From Cyanobacteria bacterium OH_CBrB_359 (lineage in GTDB: Bacteria; Cyanobacteriota; Vampirovibrionia; Gastranaerophilales; Gastranaerophilaceae), in NCBI GenBank assembly GCA_023433065.1, contig JAEZET010000003.1, positions 62,001 through 126,000 on the forward strand: DNA of 64,000 bases, written 5' to 3'. Both the position numbers and the translations under genes were made by a program. Position 1 is the stretch's first letter, and the number at the start of each line of letters is the position of its first letter. Below the pieces are notes generated by a model, which had not been told where the DNA came from, searched no databases, and was given only the letters and a program-made list of their open reading frames with translations. Below, in pieces: positions 25,110 through 33,121 of the stretch.

Positions 25110-27488
25110 TTATTTATTGTTTGCTTCTCTGATTTCTTTAACAACTTTTTTAACTATTTCTTCAGCTGTATAGCCATTGTCATCTTTTATTATTTCAATT
25201 TTGGTGCTGTTTGGTTTGTCAGGATATAGATAATTTTCCTGATAAGCTTTATAAGCTGCGTTATATATATTTTTGAAGCTATTTTCTTTCTTGCCGTTAA
25301 CAATCACACTTAGTTTTGAGTTCATATTTATTTCTGGCATAGTAAGTGTTGCACCAGCTGCAGCATTGTGTCCCCCACCACCGAACAATGTTGCAAGGAT
25401 TAAAGCGTAATTTGTTCCGTCATGAGATCTGAATGAAAATCCAATGCTGTTTTCATCGGCAATACCCATAGAGCTTGTAATATCACCTTTAACCTCATCT
25501 TGTCTTATAGTCGCAAGGATTTTATTTTCTTCGTATTTAGGGTCAACTTTATACTTTGGGTCTTTTGACTGGTATTTTAAAGCTATTGTTACTCTGTTAA
25601 ATTTATACGCTCCGACTACATCCCTCAGGTTTATGTCAGGGTGATAAAGGTTACATTCATATAAGAATTTTTTTAAAGAATCATAAGGAATTTTAGATAT
25701 ACCCAAACCGATTTCAGGATATACTTTTGTATTTTTTTCAACATCTTCAGCGATTCTTTTTCTTATATTATCCTCGGGGTCATTTGTTTTTGTTACAACT
25801 TCAGGATCAGGAATCTCTATATCCATAAGTTCTTCTTTAGCAGGTTCTGAACTATAAAAGTCAACGTAGTCCTGAGGGAAGTAGAATTTAACCTTATTAG
25901 GCAGGTCATATTTCATACGGTTTTTAATTGATCTTTTGGTTTCAGCACCGTTAGTAAGATTTAAGAGCCAATCGGAAAGCCCTTGAGGAGCAAACGTAAT
26001 TCTTTTTTCTTGAGGTACACTGAGGTCTTCATTGCTTCTGTTTATATTCCTTTTATAACCGCCCGTATCAGTTATTGTACCTACAACGAGACTTGATGCC
26101 AAGGTGTTTAAAAGCTCTTTTTTGTCTTTATCCAAAGTTCCGTTGTATTCCTTGATTTTAAATTCAGAACCTATATTTGGTAGGAGTTTGTTGACTAATA
26201 TGCTTACCAGCATTGTATTAGCAGGTACTTTGGGTTCAGTCCATATAAGGTGGTCCCTGGTAAGGTTACCAAGGTTTAAACCATTATTATCGCTTTCTTT
26301 TAACCATTCTCTTTTTTGTATAGGATGGTGATCCACGTATATTACTTTTTTAGCATTTCTGGCATATTTGAGGATTTCGGGGCTTACCTTGCCGGGTGAC
26401 GGTACATCTAAGAAGATAGCCAAATCATATTTATCATCCTTTTTGAGGAAAGAAATATTTTTTTGATAATATTCTTGAGTTTGCTGTGCAGAGAATATTT
26501 CTGATAAAGTACTAATGTCGGTTTTATGGTCAATTATGTCTTGGTATCTTTTATTGAGACCCTTTTTAAGTTTTTCTTCAAACTCAGGTGATTTTTTAAT
26601 TTCTTTTGTAGAAACAAAGTTTCTCAAAAATCCTGCAGCAAGGTCATCAATAGCTATATCAACCTGCTGTTTACCTAACAGTTGCAATGCTGCTTTCATA
26701 CCCGCACAGCTGCCGATTGTATCTCCATCCGGCTTATTGTGCCCGATTAATAATATTTTTTGGTTAGCCGGATCCTCAATCGTTTTTACTATTGTATCTA
26801 TAGCAAGTTGCGCTTCTTTAATTTTTTCACTGCCAACTTCTTCACCATAAAGAACTTTTTTATAATCTAAAATTCTACCTAAAACTTCTTCCGGCGTTAC
26901 AATGTTTTTATAAAGGACAGAATTCATTAATTCTTGAATTTCAGCCTTATTTTTGCCGTGATATTCTATTGTTGTAAGTACATTAGCAGGTTTTGAACCT
27001 TTTTGAGAGACTGTTCCATATAATAAGAAAGTGTAAGCATCAGGTTCTTCTTGTATCTTTTTTCCTAATTTCGAGGTCAAATATTTTGGTAAATCACCGA
27101 GTTTTTTACCTGTTGGGCTTAAAACTTCAATATCTACCTCATCTTGGGTATTATTATTTCCCTCTACAAGTCTGAATTTTAAAGCTTCTCCTCTTGTAAT
27201 TGATTTTGTTTTTTCAACATCATTTTTATATAATTCTGAATTATCCAATCCTGTCCTGATTGATGGCAACTTCGGTGTTGTAACCGTTGCGTAATTTACA
27301 CCCTTAAAAGCTATAAGCCTCAGTGTATTCCCTTTTTCAACAAGTCTGTAATTATAGTCGCTTTCTTGTTTGTTTCTATATTCAAATTTATCACTATTTA
27401 AACTCTGGCTATAAAGACTGTTTAGTTGTTTCTTTTTGTTGATTTGATAAGAATTCGATGTACTTATCGGATTAAATGTCACTCTCAT
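25110..27488 (-). CDS. Large DHH/DHHA1 phosphoesterase with N-terminal extension
   Basis: This 792-residue member of the DHH superfamily (NrnA/RecJ-like) has motif I 'HNKPDGDT' (250-257), motif II with Asp 361 ('FLDVPSPGK'), motif III DHH (386-388), motif IV 'TDTGGY' (473-478) and the DHHA1 glycine loop GGGGHNAAAG (703-712). All catalytic Asp/His positions are present. It is more than twice the length of NrnA. The 245 residues before motif I are not from that family, and part (about 98-180) may resemble a HIRAN domain. An insertion of about 200 residues separates motif IV from DHHA1. Likely a nuclease on nucleic acid ends or short oligonucleotides; the substrate is unknown. Confidence 0.8.
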   Translation of the reverse strand: MRVTFNPISTSNSYQINKKKQLNSLYSQSLNSDKFEYRNKQESDYNYRLVEKGNTLRLIAFKGVNYATVTTPKLPSIRTGLDNSELYKNDVEKTKSITRGEALKFRLVEGNNNTQDEVDIEVLSPTGKKLGDLPKYLTSKLGKKIQEEPDAYTFLLYGTVSQKGSKPANVLTTIEYHGKNKAEIQELMNSVLYKNIVTPEEVLGRILDYKKVLYGEEVGSEKIKEAQLAIDTIVKTIEDPANQKILLIGHNKPDGDTIGSCAGMKAALQLLGKQQVDIAIDDLAAGFLRNFVSTKEIKKSPEFEEKLKKGLNKRYQDIIDHKTDISTLSEIFSAQQTQEYYQKNISFLKKDDKYDLAIFLDVPSPGKVSPEILKYARNAKKVIYVDHHPIQKREWLKESDNNGLNLGNLTRDHLIWTEPKVPANTMLVSILVNKLLPNIGSEFKIKEYNGTLDKDKKELLNTLASSLVVGTITDTGGYKRNINRSNEDLSVPQEKRITFAPQGLSDWLLNLTNGAETKRSIKNRMKYDLPNKVKFYFPQDYVDFYSSEPAKEELMDIEIPDPEVVTKTNDPEDNIRKRIAEDVEKNTKVYPEIGLGISKIPYDSLKKFLYECNLYHPDINLRDVVGAYKFNRVTIALKYQSKDPKYKVDPKYEENKILATIRQDEVKGDITSSMGIADENSIGFSFRSHDGTNYALILATLFGGGGHNAAAGATLTMPEINMNSKLSVIVNGKKENSFKNIYNAAYKAYQENYLYPDKPNSTKIEIIKDDNGYTAEEIVKKVVKEIREANNK

Positions 27489-27656
27489 ATTAATTTACAC
27501 ACACACTCATGTCGACAATATTTTAAAAACCGTCTTATGAATTTTTTGGCTAGTAATTATGATTAAATTTAAGATAATTTTACAATTGTTAATAACTTTT
27601 TTTATTTAAATAATAATTATAATGCTAGTTTGAGATATTAATGTTATGCTAGAGAC

Positions 27657-28544
27657 ATGAATACGTATTCAACTAAAATCACTGAGTTGGAAGCAGATGC
27701 AATAAAAAGAGTTTTGCTTGAGAGGGGAGCATGCTTTGATAAGGCTCCTTATTCTTTTTGGAGAGCGAAATCACCTGACTTTTCGGCAACTTTTTATGAA
27801 AGTAAAAAATTTTTAATTCAGGGAAAAGACATAACAGGTATTGTTGAGCAAATAGAAAAACTCTTGAATATAAATACAATCAAACAATCTGTAGATAATC
27901 ATTCGGATAATATTCATAAAATATACATAGGGACTGATGAATCAGGCAAGGGAGATTTTTTTGGACCTCTTGTGGTTGCCGGTGTACAGCTAAATGAAAA
28001 AAATAAAGCTTCGTTTATTCAACTTGGCATTAAAGACAGTAAAAAACTTGATGATGAAAAAATTAAAAAGCTTGCTGCATATATAAAAAATAATTCGTTT
28101 CATTCGGTAGTGGTCATAAATCCGCAAAAATATAATGAATTATATGATAAATTTAAGAATTTGAATAAACTTTTGGCTTGGGGGCATGCAAGAGCAATTG
28201 AAAACATACTGGAAAAAAATCCTTGCAGCTATGCTCTATCTGACAAATTCGGCGATGAAAGCCTTATTAAGAATGCATTGCTAAAGAATGGAAGATGTAT
28301 TACTTTAGATCAAAGAATTAAAGCAGAGAGTGATATAGCTGTTGCTGCTGCTTCAATTTTGGCAAGAGCGGAATTCGTTAAAAGGATTTCAGAACTTGAG
28401 GCAAAATATTCTATGAAATTTTCTAAAGGAGTTTCAGATAAGGTTTTATTTCAGGCAAAAGATTTTGTTAAAAAATATACTTCTGATGAACTCAAATGTA
28501 TTGCCAAGATACACTTTAAAACGACAAAAGAAGTATTAAAGTAA
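27657..28544 (+). CDS. rnhC: Ribonuclease HIII
   Basis: This 295-residue RNase HIII degrades RNA in RNA/DNA hybrids. The first 85 residues form the TBP-like substrate-binding domain typical of HIII ('FWRAKSPDFSATFYESKKFLIQGK'). The catalytic core starts with 'IGTDESGKGDFFGPLVVAG' (DEG-type triad start), then 'DSKKLDDEKI' and 'ADSDIAVAAASILAR'-like 'AESDIAVAAASILARAEF'. RNase HIII is common in Firmicutes and some cyanobacteria-related lineages and rarer in proteobacteria. Confidence 0.95.
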   Translation: MNTYSTKITELEADAIKRVLLERGACFDKAPYSFWRAKSPDFSATFYESKKFLIQGKDITGIVEQIEKLLNINTIKQSVDNHSDNIHKIYIGTDESGKGDFFGPLVVAGVQLNEKNKASFIQLGIKDSKKLDDEKIKKLAAYIKNNSFHSVVVINPQKYNELYDKFKNLNKLLAWGHARAIENILEKNPCSYALSDKFGDESLIKNALLKNGRCITLDQRIKAESDIAVAAASILARAEFVKRISELEAKYSMKFSKGVSDKVLFQAKDFVKKYTSDELKCIAKIHFKTTKEVLK

Positions 28545-28550
28545 AGTTGC

Positions 28551-28579
28551 TTGACAGGAGAATTAAATTAAGCTACAAA
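28551..28579 (+). promoter_or_regulatory. Predicted promoter of the gcv genes
   Basis: A perfect TTGACA (28551-28556), a 17-base spacer and TACAAA (28574-28579). The leader before gcvT would be only about 17 bases, leaving no room for a glycine riboswitch. Confidence 0.5.
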
Positions 28580-28602
28580 ACAATAATAGAAAAGAGAAAT
28601 TA

Positions 28603-29709
28603 ATGGCTAAAAAAACTTTTTTACATAACGAACAATTAAAATTAGGTTCAAAGATGGTTAATTTCGCCGGATGGGAGATGCCGGTTCAATATTCAGGGAT
28701 TATTGATGAACATCTTACAGTAAGAAATGATGTTGGATTATTTGATGTTTCGCATATGGGAGAGTTGTTTGTTATAGGAAAAGATGCACTGGCATACCTG
28801 CAAAAGCTTGTGCCGCAAAATGTTGCAAAGTTAGTAGACGGGAAGGCGATATATTGCCAGCTTACAAATCTTCAGGGTGGGATTATTGATGACTTAATTA
28901 TTTACAAACTTGAAGATAACAAGTACCTCTTAATAGTAAATGCATCCAGGATTGATGATGACTTAAACTGGATGATGCGAAACAAATTAGGCTTTGACGT
29001 CGAGATAGAAAATCAGTCTCATAATTATTCTCTGCTTGCGGTTCAAGGACCTAAAGCTGTTGATTTGATTGAAAAAATCGGTCTTAAAAGTGAAAAGCAG
29101 CCTGAGTTTTTTAGCATTAAAAGAGCAGAATTTTTTAATATTAATGTATTGATTTCAAGAACAGGATATACAGGAGAAGATGGATTTGAGATTCTTGTAA
29201 GAAATGAATTCTCGACATTATTATGGAATTATATCTTAGAAGCAGGTAAAGAATTTGGCATAAAACCAATAGGACTTGGAGCCAGAGATACATTAAGACT
29301 TGAAGCAGCTTTGCACTTGTACGGGAATGACATGGATGAAGATACAACTCCTATTGAAGCTATGCTTACATGGTCGGTTTCAAAATCAAAAAAAGAAGAT
29401 TACAACGGCAAAGATATCATTATGAAACAAATAAATGATGGCGTAGATAAAAAATTAATTGGTTTTAAAATGATTGATAAAGCAATTGCAAGGCATGATT
29501 ACGAAATATATTATAATGGTATAAAGGTCGGGAAAGTAACCAGCGGAGGTTATGCTCCTTCTCTGGAAGAGAATGTAGGATTAGGATACGTTTTAACAAA
29601 TTCAGAGATAAAACTTGATAGCATAATACAAATTATGGTAAGAAATAAGTTATATAATGCCAAGGTCGTTAAAAGACCTTTTGTAAATAAAAAAAATAAA
29701 GTTGGTTAA
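28603..29709 (+). CDS. gcvT: Glycine cleavage system T protein, aminomethyltransferase
   Basis: This 368-residue T-protein releases ammonia from the lipoyl-bound aminomethyl group and makes 5,10-methylene-THF. Family marks are 'NFAGWEMPVQYSGI', 'FDVSHMGEL', 'SRTGYTGEDGFEI' and 'LGARDTLRLEAALHLYGNDM'. Length is standard. It starts the gcvT-gcvH-gcvPA run. The 5,10-methylene-THF produced is the cofactor used by PanB, encoded elsewhere in this window. Confidence 0.96.
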   Translation: MAKKTFLHNEQLKLGSKMVNFAGWEMPVQYSGIIDEHLTVRNDVGLFDVSHMGELFVIGKDALAYLQKLVPQNVAKLVDGKAIYCQLTNLQGGIIDDLIIYKLEDNKYLLIVNASRIDDDLNWMMRNKLGFDVEIENQSHNYSLLAVQGPKAVDLIEKIGLKSEKQPEFFSIKRAEFFNINVLISRTGYTGEDGFEILVRNEFSTLLWNYILEAGKEFGIKPIGLGARDTLRLEAALHLYGNDMDEDTTPIEAMLTWSVSKSKKEDYNGKDIIMKQINDGVDKKLIGFKMIDKAIARHDYEIYYNGIKVGKVTSGGYAPSLEENVGLGYVLTNSEIKLDSIIQIMVRNKLYNAKVVKRPFVNKKNKVG

Positions 29710-29729
29710 TATTCAATAAGGAGAAGAAA

Positions 29730-30110
29730 ATGAGCGCGCCAGACGGTATTTTATGTAGCAAAAGCCATGAATATGTAGTTGAGAGTCATGGCACTTATAC
29801 TATTGGTTTGACAGACTATGCTGTAGAACAACTTGGAGATATTGTTTTTGTTGAGCTTCCTGATGTAGGTTCTTCCTTTGCAAAAGAGGAGGTTTTTGGA
29901 ACAGTTGAATCGGTTAAAGCGGCATCTGAAATATACATGCCAATAGGTGGAAAAATTTTAGAAGTTAATGAGGCACTTTTAGACAATCCTGAACTTTTAA
30001 ATGAAAGCCCTTATGAAAAAGCATGGCTTGTTAAAGTAGAGCCGGTGAACTTCAATGCTGATTCAGTGGACCTTTTAGAATATGACGATTATAAAGAAGA
30101 AATAAGTTAA
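29730..30110 (+). CDS. gcvH: Glycine cleavage system H protein
   Basis: This 126-residue lipoyl carrier has the lipoylation site Lys in 'GTVESVKAASEIYMP' and the flanking 'YTIGLTDYAVEQLGDIVFVELP' typical of GcvH. It shuttles the aminomethyl group between P, T and L proteins. It lies 20 bases after gcvT with an AAGGAG ribosome site and two bases before gcvPA. Confidence 0.97.
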   Translation: MSAPDGILCSKSHEYVVESHGTYTIGLTDYAVEQLGDIVFVELPDVGSSFAKEEVFGTVESVKAASEIYMPIGGKILEVNEALLDNPELLNESPYEKAWLVKVEPVNFNADSVDLLEYDDYKEEIS

Positions 30111-30112
30111 TT

Positions 30113-31414
30113 ATGAAAAATTTTGTTGCAAATCCTGATTATGTAAAAAAAGAGATGCTTGATGACATAAATATAAAGTCAGTTCAGGAGCTTTTCAGTA
30201 TTATACCGGAGAAGGCAAGAGTCGACGGGCTAAACCTTCCTGACGGCATCAGTGAAATGGAAGTTCAAAGAACAATAAAGGATATTGCAAAGAAGAATAA
30301 TACAGACTATAAGTGCTTTTTAGGAGCTGGAGCATATAAAAAGTTTATCCCTGCTTGTGTTTCTCAAATTTCAGGCAGGTTTGAGTTTAATACAGCGTAT
30401 ACTCCATATCAGCCTGAGATTTCACAAGGTACTTTGCAAGTGATTTATGAATTTCAGTCAATGATTTCTTCATTAACAGGTATGGATGTTGCGAATGCTT
30501 CTGTTTACGATGCAGCATCAGCTTGCGCTGAAGCGATTTTAATGACAGTAAGGATTACTGGAAAGAAAAAGGTTCTTGTTAGTGAATGCTTAAATCCTGA
30601 ATATATAGAAGTTATTAAAACATACGCAGCGGCAGGAGATATTGAGAGTGAATTTGTTAAAAGTAAAGATTTTACTACTGACTTAAATTCTGTAAAAACA
30701 AAAATTCTATCAAATGAATATGCATCTATATTACTGCAAATGCCTAATTTCTACGGTTCTTTGGAAGATATCAACGAATTGAAATCTATAATGGAAGATT
30801 CCAAGTCTTTACTTATAATTTGTGCGGATATTTCAACGCTTGCTGTGTTAAAACAGCCTATAGAGTATGGCGCTGATATTGTAGCTGGAGATATTCAGCC
30901 GTTTGGGAATCCTGTTTCATTTGGCGGTCCTTATGCTGGATTTATTGCGACTAGTGATAAATATAAAAGACAATTGGCAGGCAGAATAGTCGGAAGAACA
31001 CTTGATGCTGACGGTAAACAAGCTTTTACTTTAACTCTTCAAGCAAGAGAACAACACATAAGAAGAGAGAAAGCTACAAGCAATATTTGTTCAAATCAGG
31101 CTCTGGTTGTTTTAAATTCTACAGTTTATATGAGCGTTATGGGAAAAAGTGGGCTCAAACAGGCAGCTTATTTAAGTTATGAAAATGCACATGAATTATC
31201 TGTAAAATTGGCGCAAAAGGGCTTTAAAACTTTAAATAAAAACTTTTTTAATGAGTTTGTAATTGAAGTTAAAAATGCTGACAATTTTTTACAAAAAATG
31301 CGAGAAAATGGCATTTTGGCAGGTCTTAAAATTGATGATAATAAAGTTTTGGTATGCACAACAGAAATGAATTCTAAAGATGATATTGAGGCTTATATAA
31401 CGCTGAGTAGCTAA
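30113..31414 (+). CDS. gcvPA: Glycine dehydrogenase (decarboxylating) subunit 1
   Basis: This 433-residue alpha subunit of the split P-protein shows 'NTAYTPYQPEISQGTLQ', 'NASVYDAASACAEA', 'FGNPVSFGGPYAGF' and 'GRTLDADGKQAFTLTLQAREQHIRREKATSNICSNQAL'. This subunit does not carry the PLP lysine, which lies in subunit 2 (gcvPB). No gcvPB follows; the next gene is a glycosyltransferase 26 bases downstream. A complete glycine cleavage system therefore needs gcvPB and lpd elsewhere in the genome. Confidence 0.95.
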   Translation: MKNFVANPDYVKKEMLDDINIKSVQELFSIIPEKARVDGLNLPDGISEMEVQRTIKDIAKKNNTDYKCFLGAGAYKKFIPACVSQISGRFEFNTAYTPYQPEISQGTLQVIYEFQSMISSLTGMDVANASVYDAASACAEAILMTVRITGKKKVLVSECLNPEYIEVIKTYAAAGDIESEFVKSKDFTTDLNSVKTKILSNEYASILLQMPNFYGSLEDINELKSIMEDSKSLLIICADISTLAVLKQPIEYGADIVAGDIQPFGNPVSFGGPYAGFIATSDKYKRQLAGRIVGRTLDADGKQAFTLTLQAREQHIRREKATSNICSNQALVVLNSTVYMSVMGKSGLKQAAYLSYENAHELSVKLAQKGFKTLNKNFFNEFVIEVKNADNFLQKMRENGILAGLKIDDNKVLVCTTEMNSKDDIEAYITLSS

Positions 31415-31440
31415 CAAATTCATAAATAAGGAGTATTAAA

Positions 31441-33120
31441 ATGAATTTTTTAAAAAAACATATGGAAACTTTTTCAGTTTTAATACTTTTAATTTTTTGT
31501 TATTTTCTTTTCTTTTATAAAATGGGCAATTATCCTTTAATTGATGTTGATGAAACCAGATATGTTGCTATAGCAAAAAACATGATAAATCTAAAGGATT
31601 GGCTCACTTTAAGACTAAATACAGAGTTATTTCTTGAAAAACCGCCTTTGTATTTCTGGCTTTTAAATATGTCTTTCTTCTTTTTTGGGAAAATTAACGA
31701 AGTTACTGCTCGTATTCCTGTGGGACTGTGTGCTTCATTTAGTGTTTTAATTACTTATTTTACCGTTAAGAAGTTAAGTTCAATTAAGTTAGGATTGATT
31801 AGCGCATTGATTGCAGCTACCGGTTTGGAGTTTTTGATTCTTTCCAGAATATCAATTTTAGATATGTTTTTATCAACTTTTGTTTTAGCTGCTGTTTTTA
31901 TGGGCTTTTTAACGTTTTTTGTTGAGGATAAAAATAAAAAATATTTTTGGTGGTTATTTTATATATTTTCTGCTTTGGCAGTCTTGGCTAAAGGAATTCC
32001 GGGATTTATTCTTCCTTTTGGGATTCTATTTTTTGCGTATCTTATATCAGGGAAATTTAAAGAAATTTTCAATCCAAAGTATATGCTGCCAGGATGGATT
32101 TTTTTCTTTCTGATAACGCTTCCTTGGCATATTGCAATGTTTCAGATACATGGGAATCTTTTCTACAGAGAATATATTTTTAAACACCATATTGAAAGAT
32201 TTGTAGATTCTAAAGAAATTGGCCGTAAAGAGCCGTTTTATTACTTCTTTATTGTTTTTGCAATCGGTTTTATACCCTGGTCTTTTTCATTTATTGCAAT
32301 GATTATAGAAAAATTTAATTCATTAATTGAATCAACAAAAAACTATTTTAAAGGAAGCAGGATTTTTAACTATTCCGAGAAATGGGATTCTTTAACGTCA
32401 TATAATAAATTTTTAGTCCTAAACTTAATTGCATTTCTTTTTACTTTTATATTTTTCAGTGTTTCAAGCACGAAACTTCCGACATATATTTTGCCGGCAA
32501 TTCCATTTGCGTCTGTGTTGCTTGCAAATTTTTGGAATGAATATATCTATGAAGAAAAACACCATAGAGCAATTTGTTTATCTACAATAATTTTAAATTC
32601 ACTTTTAATTATAGGCGCAATTGTAGGGATTTTTTCACCGTTTTATCTCCCTGAAGTCATTAATAATGATGTGAGAATATTTTTAGTTCCCGCTGTGTTA
32701 ATATTGTTTATTTTTCCTACACTTTCGATATTGTCAGTTATTATAAGAAAGAGATCTTTAGTATTTTTTAGCCATGTTTTTCTAATGTGTGCACTGGCAA
32801 TGTTGAGTGCTTCCCATATTTTTAATTTTATGTGCCAGTTCGGTGAAAATGATTTAATAAAATTTGCGCTTAAAGCAAAAAATGACAAAGTAAAACTTGC
32901 TACATTTTATTTTGGGCGAAGATACAGCGTTTGGTATTATTATGACAATTATGTCGATTTTCAGACAAAAAATGACATTAATTGGCTTAATGACTATACA
33001 AAAAAATACCCTAATGCTTATATTATTGTTAAGTTAAAAAACATACCGGATTTTGAAAACCAGTTAAAATATAAATCAATTGAGACTGGTCGTAAGTATT
33101 CTTTGATACAGAAGATTTGA
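31441..33120 (+). CDS. ArnT/PMT-like membrane glycosyltransferase (GT39/GT83 type)
   Basis: This 559-residue polytopic protein has about 11-13 membrane helices. The first extracytoplasmic loop carries 'DVDETRYVAIAKNM', with the acidic pair typical of lipid-linked sugar transferases of the dolichyl-phosphate-mannose mannosyltransferase and ArnT families. 'LEKPPLYFWLLN' follows, matching ArnT. Such enzymes move a sugar from undecaprenyl phosphate to lipid A, protein or polysaccharide on the outer face of the inner membrane. The C-terminal 120 residues are periplasmic. The acceptor is not identifiable. It ends one base from the convergent uvrA. Confidence 0.85.
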   Translation: MNFLKKHMETFSVLILLIFCYFLFFYKMGNYPLIDVDETRYVAIAKNMINLKDWLTLRLNTELFLEKPPLYFWLLNMSFFFFGKINEVTARIPVGLCASFSVLITYFTVKKLSSIKLGLISALIAATGLEFLILSRISILDMFLSTFVLAAVFMGFLTFFVEDKNKKYFWWLFYIFSALAVLAKGIPGFILPFGILFFAYLISGKFKEIFNPKYMLPGWIFFFLITLPWHIAMFQIHGNLFYREYIFKHHIERFVDSKEIGRKEPFYYFFIVFAIGFIPWSFSFIAMIIEKFNSLIESTKNYFKGSRIFNYSEKWDSLTSYNKFLVLNLIAFLFTFIFFSVSSTKLPTYILPAIPFASVLLANFWNEYIYEEKHHRAICLSTIILNSLLIIGAIVGIFSPFYLPEVINNDVRIFLVPAVLILFIFPTLSILSVIIRKRSLVFFSHVFLMCALAMLSASHIFNFMCQFGENDLIKFALKAKNDKVKLATFYFGRRYSVWYYYDNYVDFQTKNDINWLNDYTKKYPNAYIIVKLKNIPDFENQLKYKSIETGRKYSLIQKI

Positions 33121-33121
33121 A

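Noticed and set aside
28545..28602. Glycine riboswitch upstream of gcvT
   Set aside because: The gap is only 58 bases and contains a promoter, leaving no room for a tandem glycine aptamer, and no aptamer core is visible.
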